The notes under the pieces were generated by a model that did no database searches, had not been told where the DNA came from, and saw nothing but the letters and a program-made list of their open reading frames with translations. This document shows, piece by piece, positions 34,979 to 47,207 of a stretch of 64,000 bases of DNA; position 1 is the first letter of the stretch; every line of letters begins with the position of its first letter. The DNA comes from Akkermansiaceae bacterium. GTDB lineage: Bacteria > Verrucomicrobiota > Verrucomicrobiia > Verrucomicrobiales > Akkermansiaceae. The stretch lies in assembly GCA_024233115.1 (NCBI GenBank), contig JACKQB010000001.1, forward strand, positions 744,001-808,000, written 5' to 3'. A program made the position numbers and the translations under genes.

Positions 34979-35008
34979 GATCCGGCCTGTCCGTCTGATC
35001 TGACCGAT
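34979..35008. repeat. Dispersed SD-type repeat, copy 1 (intergenic)
   Basis: GATCCGGCCTGTCCGTCTGA, then TCTGACCGAT; a copy of a short imperfect repeat built from GTCTGATC and CCGAT units, found in the gap after uxaC. Related copies are at 44391, 44661 and 45068. Confidence 0.7.
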
Positions 35009-35029
35009 TTATTAAAACCAACAATAACC

Positions 35030-36007
<978 letters not shown>

Positions 36008-36071
36008 CACGATTAGAGTCATCCAGCGAAAAAATTCACAACTCACCAGTCACAACTCACCATTCCCTCCC

Positions 36072-37160
36072 ATGTACGAACAATTTTACATCGTCCCATT
36101 TGCCAGACACAACGAGTTGGTGGTCAAAGCCTATCAACACCGGGGCTACTCCGCTGAAGAAGCGGCGCAGGCGGCCCGCTTTTCCGATCTCGCCGCCCAG
36201 CACGGTATCCGCACCCACAATGCCATCAAGGCACTGCACCTCGACCACCTCTTCGGCAGCGCTGCCGACGGCTGTGTGCCGGGTGCGGAAATTGAAAAAA
36301 TCGAATCGCGCTTTGCTGCCAGTGAGACCTGGAATGCGAACAAAAAACTCGGTCAGGCAACCGCCTACGAGGCGATCGACGCCGCCATCGAGCTTGCCGA
36401 CAAGTACGGTATCGGCCAGGTTTCCGTGGATAATGCCTTCCACTACCTCTGGGGCGGGGGCTACGTCATGGAAGCCGCCAAGCGGGGTTACATCGCCTAC
36501 ACCAACTGCACCGCCGCTCTCGCGGAAGTCGTGCCTTTTATGGGGAAATTTCCAACGCTCGGAACCAACCCGCACAGCTGGGGGTTTCCGACCACGGACG
36601 CCTGCGGGTTTCCTATCGTGATCGACTGGGCGACGTCCGTGCTCGCCATGGGTCGCGTCCAGCAGTTCCAGCGTGAAGGCGTCGCCTTGCCGCCGAATGC
36701 CGCCGTTGATAAGGATGGAAACCCAACCACCGATGCCAACGCGGTGAATGCCCTGATGCCCTTTGGTGCTCACAAGGGATATGGTCTCAGCCTGATCAAT
36801 GAAATCGTCGGTGGATTTATCGGCGGAAGCCTACCGACATTACGCAGCCGTGCAATCCCCGAAGGGGAAAAACGCACCCCCGCCTTCTACTTCCAGGTCA
36901 TCCATCCTGATGCTGTTAGTGGTGGTGCCTTTGCCAAAGGCCGCAACCAGATCGAAAACGTCAAAGCCGTCATCGACGACATCCTTGGCCACGGAAACGA
37001 AAACTGCCTGCTCCCCGGCCAACTCGAAGCCCAGTGGGCCAAACGGGTTGAAAAGGCTGGTGGACTCCTGTTTTCCGCCGCCGAAATTGACGCCTTCAAC
37101 GAGATCGCCAAAGAATGTGGAGCGCAGCCATGGTACCCCAACGACTTCACCATTGAATAA
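36072..37160 (+). CDS. Ldh2-family malate/lactate-type dehydrogenase
   Basis: A 362-residue NAD(P)-dependent dehydrogenase of the Ldh_2 family (YlbC, ureidoglycolate and 2,3-diketogulonate reductases, malate dehydrogenase MdhIII). Family signs are His-Gly-Ile-Arg-Thr-His-Asn near residue 44, Asp-Asn-Ala-Phe-His-Tyr-Leu-Trp-Gly, Thr-Asn-Cys-Thr-Ala, Gly-Thr-Asn-Pro-His-Ser-Trp-Gly-Phe-Pro and Pro-Phe-Gly-Ala-His-Lys-Gly-Tyr-Gly-Leu near residue 236. The substrate is unknown; a 2-keto or diketo sugar acid is plausible because related enzymes act on diketogulonate. It lies between the D-2-hydroxyacid dehydrogenase and KDG kinase genes. Confidence 0.9.
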   Translation: MYEQFYIVPFARHNELVVKAYQHRGYSAEEAAQAARFSDLAAQHGIRTHNAIKALHLDHLFGSAADGCVPGAEIEKIESRFAASETWNANKKLGQATAYEAIDAAIELADKYGIGQVSVDNAFHYLWGGGYVMEAAKRGYIAYTNCTAALAEVVPFMGKFPTLGTNPHSWGFPTTDACGFPIVIDWATSVLAMGRVQQFQREGVALPPNAAVDKDGNPTTDANAVNALMPFGAHKGYGLSLINEIVGGFIGGSLPTLRSRAIPEGEKRTPAFYFQVIHPDAVSGGAFAKGRNQIENVKAVIDDILGHGNENCLLPGQLEAQWAKRVEKAGGLLFSAAEIDAFNEIAKECGAQPWYPNDFTIE

Positions 37161-37197
37161 ATTCTCATTTAACAATCCAATCTAACCAACCCATCCC

Positions 37198-38295
37198 ATG
37201 TCCATCGAAATCAAACCATCCGAATCCTGTCAATACGCCTGCGTCTCGCTCGGCGAAGTCATGCTCCGTCTCGACCCCGGTGAGGGTCGTATCCACACCA
37301 CCCGCCAGTTCCAAGCCTGGGAAGGTGGCGGCGAATACAACGTCACCCGCGGACTGCGCCGTTGCTTCGGCCTGAAAACCGCCGTGGTCACCGCCTTTGC
37401 CGATAACCCCGTTGGCCGCATGGTCGAGGACTTCATCCTGCAGGGGGGCGTCGACACCGACCTGATTAAATGGGTCGACTACGATGGCATTGGCCGCACC
37501 GTGCGCAACGGACTGAATTTCACCGAGCGCGGATTTGGTATCCGTGGTGCCGTGGGCTGCCCTGACCGTGGCAACACCGCCGCCAGCCAGCTCAAGGTGG
37601 GCGACATCGACTGGGAGGAAATCTTTGGCAAGCGTGGTGCCCAGTGGTTCCACACCGGCGGGATCTTTGCCGCCCTCAGTGCCACCACTCCCGATGTTGT
37701 GTTGGAAGCCGTCAAGTGTGCCAAAAAACATGGCACCATCGTCAGTTACGACCTCAACTACCGTCCGTCGCTCTGGAAGGATTTCGGAGGACTGGCAAAA
37801 TGCCAGGAAGTGAACCGCGAGATCGCCCAGTACGTCGATGTCATGATCGGCAATGAGGAGGACTTCACCGCCTGCCTCGGCTTCGAGGTCGAGGGGGTGG
37901 ACGAAAATATCTCCCACATCCCGGTGGAGGCGTTTAAAAACATGATCAAAGTGGCTACCTCACAGTTTCCCAACTTCCAGGCGACGGCGACCACGCTTCG
38001 CGCTGTGAAAACCGCGACCGTCAACGACTGGAGCGCCATCGCATGGCATGACGGCGAGTTCTACGAGTCGATGAAGTTCCCGGGATTGGAAATCCTCGAC
38101 CGGGTCGGCGGAGGTGACAGTTTCGCCTCAGGCCTCATCTACGGTTTCCTCACCAAGGGCGATCCGCAACAAGCGGTCAACTACGGCTGCGTGCACGGTG
38201 CTCTCGCGATGACCACACCGGGCGACACCACCATGGCGTCACTCAAGGAAGTGGAGAAAATCATCGGCGGCGGCGGCGCACGGGTCGACCGATAG
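37198..38295 (+). CDS. kdgK: 2-keto-3-deoxygluconate kinase (PfkB family)
   Basis: Ribokinase-family sugar kinase of 365 residues that phosphorylates 2-keto-3-deoxy-D-gluconate for cleavage by KDPG aldolase. Marks are Ser-Leu-Gly-Glu-Val-Met-Leu-Arg-Leu at the N-terminus, Gly-Gly-Gly-Glu-Tyr-Asn-Val for substrate, Tyr-Asp-Leu-Asn-Tyr-Arg-Pro-Ser-Leu-Trp near residue 183, Gly-Asn-Glu-Glu-Asp-Phe, and the catalytic Gly-Gly-Gly-Asp-Ser-Phe-Ala-Ser-Gly near residue 303. Spacing in the middle includes an insertion around 228-250. It closes the uronate operon and is followed by a strong terminator. The expected partner aldolase (Eda) is not in the window. Confidence 0.9.
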   Translation: MSIEIKPSESCQYACVSLGEVMLRLDPGEGRIHTTRQFQAWEGGGEYNVTRGLRRCFGLKTAVVTAFADNPVGRMVEDFILQGGVDTDLIKWVDYDGIGRTVRNGLNFTERGFGIRGAVGCPDRGNTAASQLKVGDIDWEEIFGKRGAQWFHTGGIFAALSATTPDVVLEAVKCAKKHGTIVSYDLNYRPSLWKDFGGLAKCQEVNREIAQYVDVMIGNEEDFTACLGFEVEGVDENISHIPVEAFKNMIKVATSQFPNFQATATTLRAVKTATVNDWSAIAWHDGEFYESMKFPGLEILDRVGGGDSFASGLIYGFLTKGDPQQAVNYGCVHGALAMTTPGDTTMASLKEVEKIIGGGGARVDR

Positions 38296-38351
38296 TGTGA
38301 TTATACGCGGATGCAGGTGATTCCGATCGATTCACCTGCGGGAAATTCAAG

Positions 38352-38380
38352 CCCGGTGGAGGTCATCCACCGGGTTTTTT
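38352..38380 (+). terminator. Rho-independent terminator of the uronate operon
   Basis: CCCGGTGGA and TCCACCGGG form a perfect 9-bp stem with a 5-base loop, followed by six T residues. It lies 57 bases after the kdgK stop. Confidence 0.93.
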
Positions 38381-38513
38381 CCATGCTAGAAATCCCTTGA
38401 CTCTGGAGAGAAATAAACCAGTGTGTCAATGGAGTGATCGCGCATCATTCCCGGTTGGAAAATCAAACCGGATCGGGTTTTCCAATGGGTGAAACGGATC
38501 CGATGATTGAGAG

Positions 38514-40763
38514 ATGAGTGCGGCTCCCCGGATTCAAAATGTGGCTTTTCTTGGCGGCCACATCCCACGGCAATGTGGTATTGCCACCTTTACAGCTGAT
38601 TTGCGCGCCGCCGTGGCCCGCGAGTACCCGCAGGCGGCGTGTCGGGTAGTGGCCATGACCGACCGGGAACAGAGGTATGATTTTCCCGGCTGTGTGGCCT
38701 ACGAAATTTTTCAGGAAAACAGGACGGATTACACGCAGGCAGCCGATTTCCTCAATTTGCGCGGTGTGGAAGTGCTCTCTGTGCAGCATGAGTTCGGTAT
38801 TTTCGGCGGGCCATCAGGCGTCTATCTTCTGGATTTGTTGCGGAGTGTTAGGATGCCTGTGGTAGCCACGCTGCATACGGTGTTACGCGAGCCCAATGAC
38901 GATCAACGACACGTCATGAACGAGCTGAACCGCTTGTGCGACCGCTTTGTAGTCATGGCCGAACACGGCAGGCAGATGCTGGGCGAGGTGTACGGCATTT
39001 CAGAAATGAAAGTGGATGTCATCCACCACGGTGTCATCGATGTCCCTTTTTTAGATCCTGAGTTCAACAAGGAGCAGTTTGGCGTCCTGGGTCGGACCGT
39101 GTTACTCACCTTTGGGCTGTTGTCACCTAACAAAGGTCTGGAGAATGCGATCAAGGCACTGCCTGAAATCATCGCCAAACATCCTGACGTGGTTTACGTG
39201 ATCGCCGGGGTGACGCACCCCCATCTGCGGGCCCATGAAGGGGAAGTGTATCGTGAAATGCTCCAAGCCCTGGCGGTCGAACTCGGTGTGGAGGATCACG
39301 TCAAGTTCGAGAACAGGTTTATGGACCTGGCCGAGCTTACCAACCTGATTGAGGCATCGGATATCTATATCACGCCGTATCTCAATGCCGCCCAGATCAC
39401 CTCCGGTGCCCTGTCCTATGCCTTTGGTGCGGGTAAGGCGATTGTCTCCACGCCCTACTGGCACGCCGAGGAATTGCTTGCCGATGGAAGGGGGCTGATC
39501 GTCCCGTTTTCCGATCCTGCGGCGATCGCCTGTGCAGTGGATCAATATCTGACAAATCCATGCCTGATGACCTCCGTCCGGAAGCGGGCCTATGAAATGG
39601 GGCGGGCCATGACGTGGCCCCATGCGGCACGGGCCTACATGGCCTCCTTCGAACACGCCCGACAACAGCGGAGTGGCAGAGTGGTGGGGCAGAGGGGAAA
39701 AACCAGCAAAGTATTACCGCCCCTGAATTTCAAGCACCTGGTGGAAATGACCAGCCACCTTGGAATATTCCAGCACGCGGTGCATAATGTCCCGAATAAT
39801 TCCGAGGGTTATTGCGCCGACGACAATGCCCGGGCCTATCTTCTCACCGTGCTTGCAGAGGGCCTGGGTAGCGGTGGTCCCGACCAGGCTTCATTCTGCG
39901 CCAAGGCCGGAACCTACCTGGCGTTTTTATGGGATGCCTTTGAACCGCGGACCCGCCGGTTCCGCAACTTCATGAGTCGTGGTCTGGAATGGATGGAACT
40001 CGAGGGCTCGGATGACAGCCATGCCCGGGCAATGTGGGCCGTGGGAACGGGAGTGTCACAGACCAAGGATTCCGGTCACCGGTCGGTCTGCGGTATGCTC
40101 TTCCATCGCGGTATGGAACAGCTGGCCCGTGTGCGCTCGCCGCGTGCCTGGGCGTTCGGGTTGTTAGGGTTGAATGCCTACCTGGCCAGCTGTCCCGGAG
40201 ACCGGGAGGCCATCAGGTTGAGGGAACAGCTTGTGCGTTCGCTGATGGCTCTTTACCACGCGAATGTGGAGGACGACTGGAGGTGGTTCGAGCAGGTGGT
40301 TTCCTACGACAATGCACGCTTGCCCCAGGCGTTGATTCAGAGCGGGTTGAATATGAAGTGCGGGCAGACATTGGCCGCTGGACTGGACACCCTGGAGTGG
40401 CTGGTGGAAGTGCAGACATCCGAGGGTGGCTGGTTGTCTCCCATCGGTTGTCACGGGTTCTGGCAAAAGGGAGGGGAGCGGGCGCAGTTTGACCAGCAAT
40501 CACTGGAGGCAAGCGCGATGGTCTCTGCTTGTTTGCAGGCAGAGGCTGCGACATCCGACCCCAGCTGGGCTGACCAGGCAGCCACCTGCATGGCCTGGTA
40601 CACCGGTTACAATGACCTGGGCATCGAGCTTTACGACCGCGTCACTGGAGGCTGTCATGATGCGTTGTTAGCCGACCACATCAATGAAAACCAGGGAGCC
40701 GAGTCTACAATTGCCTGTCACCTGGCATTGGTGGAGATGATACTGGCCCAGCGGAAAAACTAA
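38514..40763 (+). CDS. GT4 glycosyltransferase with C-terminal alpha-helical domain
   Basis: A 749-residue cytoplasmic protein in two parts. Residues 1-390 are a GT-B glycosyltransferase of family 4: Cys-Gly-Ile-Ala-Thr-Phe-Thr at the N-terminus, Ser-Val-Gln-His-Glu-Phe-Gly-Ile-Phe-Gly-Gly, Leu-Ser-Pro-Asn-Lys-Gly-Leu, and a sugar-nucleotide segment near residue 300. Residues about 400-749 look like an alpha/alpha toroid with Asn-Ser-Glu-Gly-Tyr-Cys-Ala-Asp-Asp-Asn-Ala-Arg-Ala, Asp-Asp-Trp-Arg-Trp-Phe-Glu and Cys-His-Asp-Ala-Leu; a glycan-binding or processing role is an inference. Paired with a GH130 gene 14 bases downstream, it probably builds or turns over a mannose-containing glycan or glycoconjugate. 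Confidence 0.85.
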   Translation: MSAAPRIQNVAFLGGHIPRQCGIATFTADLRAAVAREYPQAACRVVAMTDREQRYDFPGCVAYEIFQENRTDYTQAADFLNLRGVEVLSVQHEFGIFGGPSGVYLLDLLRSVRMPVVATLHTVLREPNDDQRHVMNELNRLCDRFVVMAEHGRQMLGEVYGISEMKVDVIHHGVIDVPFLDPEFNKEQFGVLGRTVLLTFGLLSPNKGLENAIKALPEIIAKHPDVVYVIAGVTHPHLRAHEGEVYREMLQALAVELGVEDHVKFENRFMDLAELTNLIEASDIYITPYLNAAQITSGALSYAFGAGKAIVSTPYWHAEELLADGRGLIVPFSDPAAIACAVDQYLTNPCLMTSVRKRAYEMGRAMTWPHAARAYMASFEHARQQRSGRVVGQRGKTSKVLPPLNFKHLVEMTSHLGIFQHAVHNVPNNSEGYCADDNARAYLLTVLAEGLGSGGPDQASFCAKAGTYLAFLWDAFEPRTRRFRNFMSRGLEWMELEGSDDSHARAMWAVGTGVSQTKDSGHRSVCGMLFHRGMEQLARVRSPRAWAFGLLGLNAYLASCPGDREAIRLREQLVRSLMALYHANVEDDWRWFEQVVSYDNARLPQALIQSGLNMKCGQTLAAGLDTLEWLVEVQTSEGGWLSPIGCHGFWQKGGERAQFDQQSLEASAMVSACLQAEAATSDPSWADQAATCMAWYTGYNDLGIELYDRVTGGCHDALLADHINENQGAESTIACHLALVEMILAQRKN

Positions 40764-40777
40764 CAAGTATACAGCTT

Positions 40778-42232
40778 ATGAAGAGTATAACCATCCATCC
40801 AACCGGGGTGGAATTCTATCCCGATGTTTTGAGGGTTCTCGTCAGGCCTTTTAACCCCGGGGAAGAAGCCCGCTGGGACAACATTATTTCCAGGGCCTTG
40901 GGCATGGCCGAGGATGATGTAGTGCGGGAACTGGAAACAACACGCGTGGACTTCGGGTTCAGGCACAAGGCTATTGAGCAAGTGTGGATGAAGCGCTTCT
41001 CACAGATATCCGGCCGCATTGCCGGCGCCGACTCGCTTTCGCAGGACCGGCAAATGTTTCTAGGTGCCCTCTTTTCACACGAATACTCGTTGGAAGCCGC
41101 CGCGTTGTTCAATCCGTCCATTGTTGCGCACCCGGACCAGTCTGGCTTGGCGGAGGGGGAGTTGAGGTTCATTATGAGTCTGCGGGCCACGGGGGAGGGG
41201 CATATCTCGTCCATCGAGTTCAGGACCGGTGTGGTCGGTGCCGACTATTCGGTGAAGATGGACGCGGTGTCGGGCTTCGTCACCGCGCCGGAAAAAAGCA
41301 AAAACCCGAAGTACAGGAAAGTGAGTTTCATCCACAAACTCAGGGAACTCGAGATTGGAAACAACTGCATCAACCCTGTGATGGAGAAGCTGGGCCCCTT
41401 GTTCTCGTTGGACGAGTTGACGAATGCCATCCTGGAAACAAGCAGGTGTAAGACGGATGCCGCCTACAATACCGAGCACATCATGAACCAGGTACACTGG
41501 CTTGCGGAATCGAACTATGATGTCGCGTTCTCGGATGACGTGCCGCTATCCGAGCGCATCGTGTTCCCGGTCTCCACCAATGAGAGCAACGGAATCGAGG
41601 ACGCCAGGTTCGTCCGTTTTGTGGACGACGATGGCACAGTGACCTACTTCGCGACGTACACCGCCTATAATGGTCGGGTGATCCTACCCCAGCTGATGGA
41701 GACCGAGGATTTCCACTATTTCAAGGCGCGCGTCCTCCATGGCTCAGCGGTGCAGAACAAGGGGATGGCCCTTTTTCCACGAAGAATAGGTGAGCATTAC
41801 GCGATGCTGTCCAGGCAGGATGATGAAAACCTTTTTCTGATGTATTCCGATGAAATCCACCGTTGGTCGGCGCCGATCCTGATCCGGGAGCCGGTCTATC
41901 CCTGGGAGTATATCAAGATCGGGAACTGTGGCTCACCACTGGAAACGCCCCACGGCTGGTTGGTCATCACCCATGGTGTGGGGCCTATGCGGCAGTATTG
42001 TCTGGGTGCCCTCCTGTTGGATCTGGATGACCCGACCAAAGTGATCGGCGCATTGCCAGAGCCTTTGTTAAAACCCGAAGGCCATGGTCGTGAAGGATAC
42101 GTACCCAATGTTGTCTATAGTTGTGGCGCCCTTATCCATGGGGATCGATTGATCCTGCCGTATGGGAAAAGCGATACCCTGACCACCGTGGTCACCGTAG
42201 AACTCAGCGACCTCCTGGCGGCGATGCATTAA
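40778..42232 (+). CDS. GH130-family glycosidase/phosphorylase
   Basis: A 484-residue protein of family GH130, which contains beta-mannosyl phosphorylases and some hydrolases. The five-bladed fold is recognisable from Glu-Ser-Asn-Gly-Ile-Glu-Asp-Ala-Arg-Phe-Val near residue 271 (the catalytic Asp), Gly-Met-Ala-Leu-Phe-Pro-Arg-Arg, Gly-Asn-Cys-Gly-Ser-Pro-Leu-Glu-Thr and Trp-Leu-Val-Ile-Thr-His-Gly-Val-Gly-Pro. The phosphate-binding basic residues that separate phosphorylases from hydrolases cannot be judged without an alignment. It lacks a signal peptide, so it acts in the cytoplasm. The N-terminal 200 residues form an extra helical domain. It is cotranscribed with the GT4 gene. Confidence 0.87.
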   Translation: MKSITIHPTGVEFYPDVLRVLVRPFNPGEEARWDNIISRALGMAEDDVVRELETTRVDFGFRHKAIEQVWMKRFSQISGRIAGADSLSQDRQMFLGALFSHEYSLEAAALFNPSIVAHPDQSGLAEGELRFIMSLRATGEGHISSIEFRTGVVGADYSVKMDAVSGFVTAPEKSKNPKYRKVSFIHKLRELEIGNNCINPVMEKLGPLFSLDELTNAILETSRCKTDAAYNTEHIMNQVHWLAESNYDVAFSDDVPLSERIVFPVSTNESNGIEDARFVRFVDDDGTVTYFATYTAYNGRVILPQLMETEDFHYFKARVLHGSAVQNKGMALFPRRIGEHYAMLSRQDDENLFLMYSDEIHRWSAPILIREPVYPWEYIKIGNCGSPLETPHGWLVITHGVGPMRQYCLGALLLDLDDPTKVIGALPEPLLKPEGHGREGYVPNVVYSCGALIHGDRLILPYGKSDTLTTVVTVELSDLLAAMH

Positions 42233-42280
42233 CGTGATTAAGGAATGGACGCGTTTTGGGGCGGATACTATAAGTGACGG

Positions 42281-43732
42281 ATGCAAAAATTACTCCCACG
42301 CGCGTGTTCGTGTTTTTTGGCGATGGTTACCCCGTCGGTGGCGGCGGAGCAGATTGTCACCCTGGGGGATTCGTTGACCTTCGCTTACGAGGCGGAGTTT
42401 GGCTTTGAAGAAACCATCTTTGGCACCACCTATGGTGATGGCTTTGGCCCCGAGGTGAGGAATTGGGTCGAGATCTTGCATGATCCGCTTTTCCGAAACG
42501 CATACTTCGACCAGGGCGGGAGCGATGAGATTAGTCTGCTGGCGTCCATTTTCCCACCGCGCACGGTCGACCTTTATTTTCGGCGCGAGTATAACTGGGC
42601 GCTACCCGGATTGAAAATTGATCAACTCCGTCGATTTATCAACAACGAAGCCGAAGGCCTGGATCTACTTGCGGAAAATCCCGCGTTTGCGCCCCTCGCT
42701 TCAGCACTGGCTTTTTCGGATTATGATGATTCGGATTTTGCCGTGGAAGATCTTCAAAACCAGATTGAAAACACCGCAGAGAGACTGGTCCTTTTTATTG
42801 GAGGGAACGATATCAACCAAGTTTACGGAACGATTTATGAAGGCGAGGGAGCAGGGACTTTTGTCACTGATTTTGTCGATGATGCGGCATACATCATAGA
42901 TTGGGTGCAAGGTTTGAACCCCAACATCCAGATCGTCCTGGCCAATGTGCCCCATGTGGGGATTACCCCGGACGTGCAGGCGACATATCCCCCGGATCCG
43001 GTCAAAACCGAGAGGGTAAGCGCTGTGTTGCGCGACTTGAACAGTCGGCTCAAGGCACTCGCGTTATCGCGGAACATCGGTTACGCGGATATTTACACAG
43101 GAACGTTACCGTTACTTACCCCCGCGCCGCTTTGTATCCACGGGATCCCGTTTGCCAATGCGGGCTCGATTAGCGGTGATCTCGATTATGTCTGGCTCAA
43201 TGGCCCCATGAGTAACAATTTCCATCCTAACACGAATGCGCAGGCAGTGATCGCCAATGAGTTCATCCATGCCTTCAATAGAAAATACGGAACAGGTATC
43301 GCGCCTTTGACGGCGACAGAAATGTTAGGCGGCCTGCTTGGGAAATCGTCAGCGGAAATCGATATGCCATTCGCCACGTGGATGGCTTGTTTTGGCTTGG
43401 GTGGTTTGACTGTGGCTGATGATACCGATGGCGATGGAATGCCGGCAGGACTCGAGTTTGCCCTCGGCTTGAACCCGACTCTGGATGATGCCGGCTTTGT
43501 GACACAAGGAGCGGTCGATCTTGATGGAACCTGGCAGTGGCAGATTGCCTACCCGATGCGGCTGCCGGCATCGGCACGTTATACTCTGGTGCCAGCGCAG
43601 TCGACGACGCTCGGAGGATTCACTCCCCTTGAGCCGTTGCCAGTGGTGGGTGCGGATGGTCGCGCCCGTGCGAGTATCGCCGTGAGCGGGAACTCAGGGT
43701 TTCTCCGACTGGAAAGCACGGTGATACCGTAG
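42281..43732 (+). CDS. Exported SGNH/GDSL-type hydrolase
   Basis: A 483-residue exported hydrolase with signal peptide 1-22. Block I is Thr-Leu-Gly-Asp-Ser-Leu-Thr-Phe (nucleophile Ser near residue 31), block III is Ile-Gly-Gly-Asn-Asp-Ile near residue 172, and block V is Asn-Asn-Phe-His-Pro near residue 311. The usual Asp of Asp-x-x-His is Asn here (Asn-Asn-Phe-His), so the catalytic triad may be atypical. After residue 385 come Asp-Thr-Asp-Gly-Asp-Gly-Met (calcium-loop-like) and a beta domain ending Phe-Leu-Arg-Leu-Glu. A paralogue with the same plan is encoded at 59257-60618. Substrate unknown; an esterase acting on an acylated glycan is possible. Confidence 0.87.
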   Translation: MQKLLPRACSCFLAMVTPSVAAEQIVTLGDSLTFAYEAEFGFEETIFGTTYGDGFGPEVRNWVEILHDPLFRNAYFDQGGSDEISLLASIFPPRTVDLYFRREYNWALPGLKIDQLRRFINNEAEGLDLLAENPAFAPLASALAFSDYDDSDFAVEDLQNQIENTAERLVLFIGGNDINQVYGTIYEGEGAGTFVTDFVDDAAYIIDWVQGLNPNIQIVLANVPHVGITPDVQATYPPDPVKTERVSAVLRDLNSRLKALALSRNIGYADIYTGTLPLLTPAPLCIHGIPFANAGSISGDLDYVWLNGPMSNNFHPNTNAQAVIANEFIHAFNRKYGTGIAPLTATEMLGGLLGKSSAEIDMPFATWMACFGLGGLTVADDTDGDGMPAGLEFALGLNPTLDDAGFVTQGAVDLDGTWQWQIAYPMRLPASARYTLVPAQSTTLGGFTPLEPLPVVGADGRARASIAVSGNSGFLRLESTVIP

Positions 43733-43751
43733 ACCTGTAACTAAAACGCGA

Positions 43752-44123
43752 CTAAAACGGTATGTCGTCGTTGATCAGATCATCCGGTGACGGCTCGATC
43801 TCGGTGTTGGCGTTGCTGGCGGATTGCGCAGGTGCCTGGTTGCCGCCACTGTTTGTGCCCTCACCTCCTTGGATTTTCCAGCAGTTCAGGTTCACGTAGT
43901 ACTTACCCTTGAACTCGTTGCCGCGGATGTCGAAATTGACCGTGGCGTCTTGCCCTACTTCGAATTGATCCAGCCAGGTACACTTGTCCTTGATCATTTC
44001 AAATTTGAGATCCTGAGGGTAGTTGTCATCACCGACTGTGAGCACAAATTCACGTTTGGTGAATCCGCTGGGGAATGTCTGGGTGTCAAAAATGACCTTA
44101 ATTTTTCCGGTTGCTTCGTACAT
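43752..44123 (-). CDS. DUF3127 OB-fold protein with SSB-like acidic tail
   Basis: A 123-residue protein of the DUF3127 family: Thr-Gly-Lys-Ile-Lys-Val, Lys-Arg-Glu-Phe-Val-Leu-Thr-Val, Lys-Phe-Glu-Met-Ile-Lys-Asp-Lys, Val-Asn-Phe-Asp-Ile-Arg-Gly-Asn-Glu and Tyr-Tyr-Val-Asn-Leu-Asn-Cys-Trp. This pattern resembles OB-fold nucleic-acid binding proteins. The tail is a Gly/Gln/Ala-rich linker followed by Asp-Asp-Leu-Ile-Asn-Asp-Asp-Ile-Pro-Phe, identical in style to the protein-interaction tip of single-strand DNA-binding protein. A role as an accessory single-strand binding protein is inferred. It stands alone, convergent with the SGNH gene. Confidence 0.85.
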   Translation of the reverse strand: MYEATGKIKVIFDTQTFPSGFTKREFVLTVGDDNYPQDLKFEMIKDKCTWLDQFEVGQDATVNFDIRGNEFKGKYYVNLNCWKIQGGEGTNSGGNQAPAQSASNANTEIEPSPDDLINDDIPF

Positions 44124-44390
44124 GGCGGAATTTTAAACAGGTATGCTATCAGATTGCGAACGAAAAAAAATCAGGAGGGTATTCGGCAATTGAAACTGAA
44201 AGGTTGCGGAGTGGAAATAATGACCTTTGGGATGGCCGTCATCCACTGGGATGGCTATGCCGGCATGGTTTGCTTGCAGTCGGGGTAGCCGGTGCAGCCC
44301 CAGAACTGGGAGCCTTGGTTGGGGCCGGATTTGGCGATGCGGATGGCCATGGGTTTGTTGCAGGCCGGGCATTGGGGGGCTGGTGTTTTT

Positions 44391-44440
44391 GATCGGTCTG
44401 AGCCGTCGGATTGGACGGATCTGAGTGATCGGACCGATCT
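44391..44440. repeat. Dispersed SD-type repeat, copy 2 (coding)
   Basis: Inverted and direct units of GATCGGTCTGA and GGACCGATC/GACGGATC. On the coding strand it supplies the Asp-Arg-Ser-Asp-His-Ser-Asp-Pro-Ser-Asn linker just before the zinc finger. Confidence 0.75.
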
Positions 44441-44660
44441 TGGTTTCGCTTCGCGATGCGGGCGGTGGCGAGGGTTTCACGGTAGCCTCCGTCTTCTACA
44501 AAAGCCTGCTCCATGGCGATGAGCTGCTGGTCGAGCAGGAAGTTTGCCTGGTGGATCAGGCAGATGATGGCGTTGGCTCGGGTGGCGGCGGACTCATGTT
44601 CGAGCCAGGGGCGGTAGAGTGCGTAGCGGGCCCGGTCCCCGGCGTCGTTGGGGAGACTAC

Positions 44661-44692
44661 GATCCGTCTGATCAGACCGATCCGACGGATCT
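44661..44692. repeat. Dispersed SD-type repeat, copy 3 (coding)
   Basis: GATCCGTCTGATCAGACCGA followed by TCCGACGGATCT. It encodes the Asp-Pro-Ser-Asp-Arg-Ser-Asp-Gln-Thr-Asp linker in the middle of the four-helix-bundle gene. Confidence 0.8.
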
Positions 44693-45044
44693 TGTTTTTG
44701 GCACTGGCGTGCCAGTGCCCGGACCTGGGATGCCTCCGGGGCTTCCTTCGGCCAGAGCGGGAGATCATTCTGACGGAGGTAATCCTCAAAATCCAGTAAC
44801 AGCTCCTCCTGGGAGGCGCGGGCTACATTGGTGAGCTTCAGCTCGGAGTGGGTGCTGGTGGAGCCGGCGCGGTTTCCTTCGGCAATGTTCTGGCGGCCAC
44901 TTCGCGCCGCCTGGATCATTTGATCGCTGGTGCGCGAGTAGGGATCGATGAATTTTTTACAGAAGGCTACCGTGGCATCGTAGATGAGGGTGGTCGTCTG
45001 GAATGACGCGAGTTTACGGTAGCCGCCGGTGGGGCGGAGTTTTT

Positions 45045-47123
<2,079 letters not shown>

Positions 47124-47147
47124 GATGAGTATTTTGTTTGAAATGGA

Positions 47148-47180
47148 ATAAAAAAGCCCGTTGCGGAAGACACAACGGGC
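47148..47180 (-). terminator. Intrinsic terminator between TPP riboswitch and thiC
   Basis: On the minus strand GCCCGTTG pairs with CAACGGGC (8 bp, 9-base loop) and is followed by a run of T. Its place between aptamer and start codon indicates control by premature termination. Confidence 0.9.
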
Positions 47181-47207
47181 AGGGTGGATTTCTCGGAATG
47201 AAAAATG

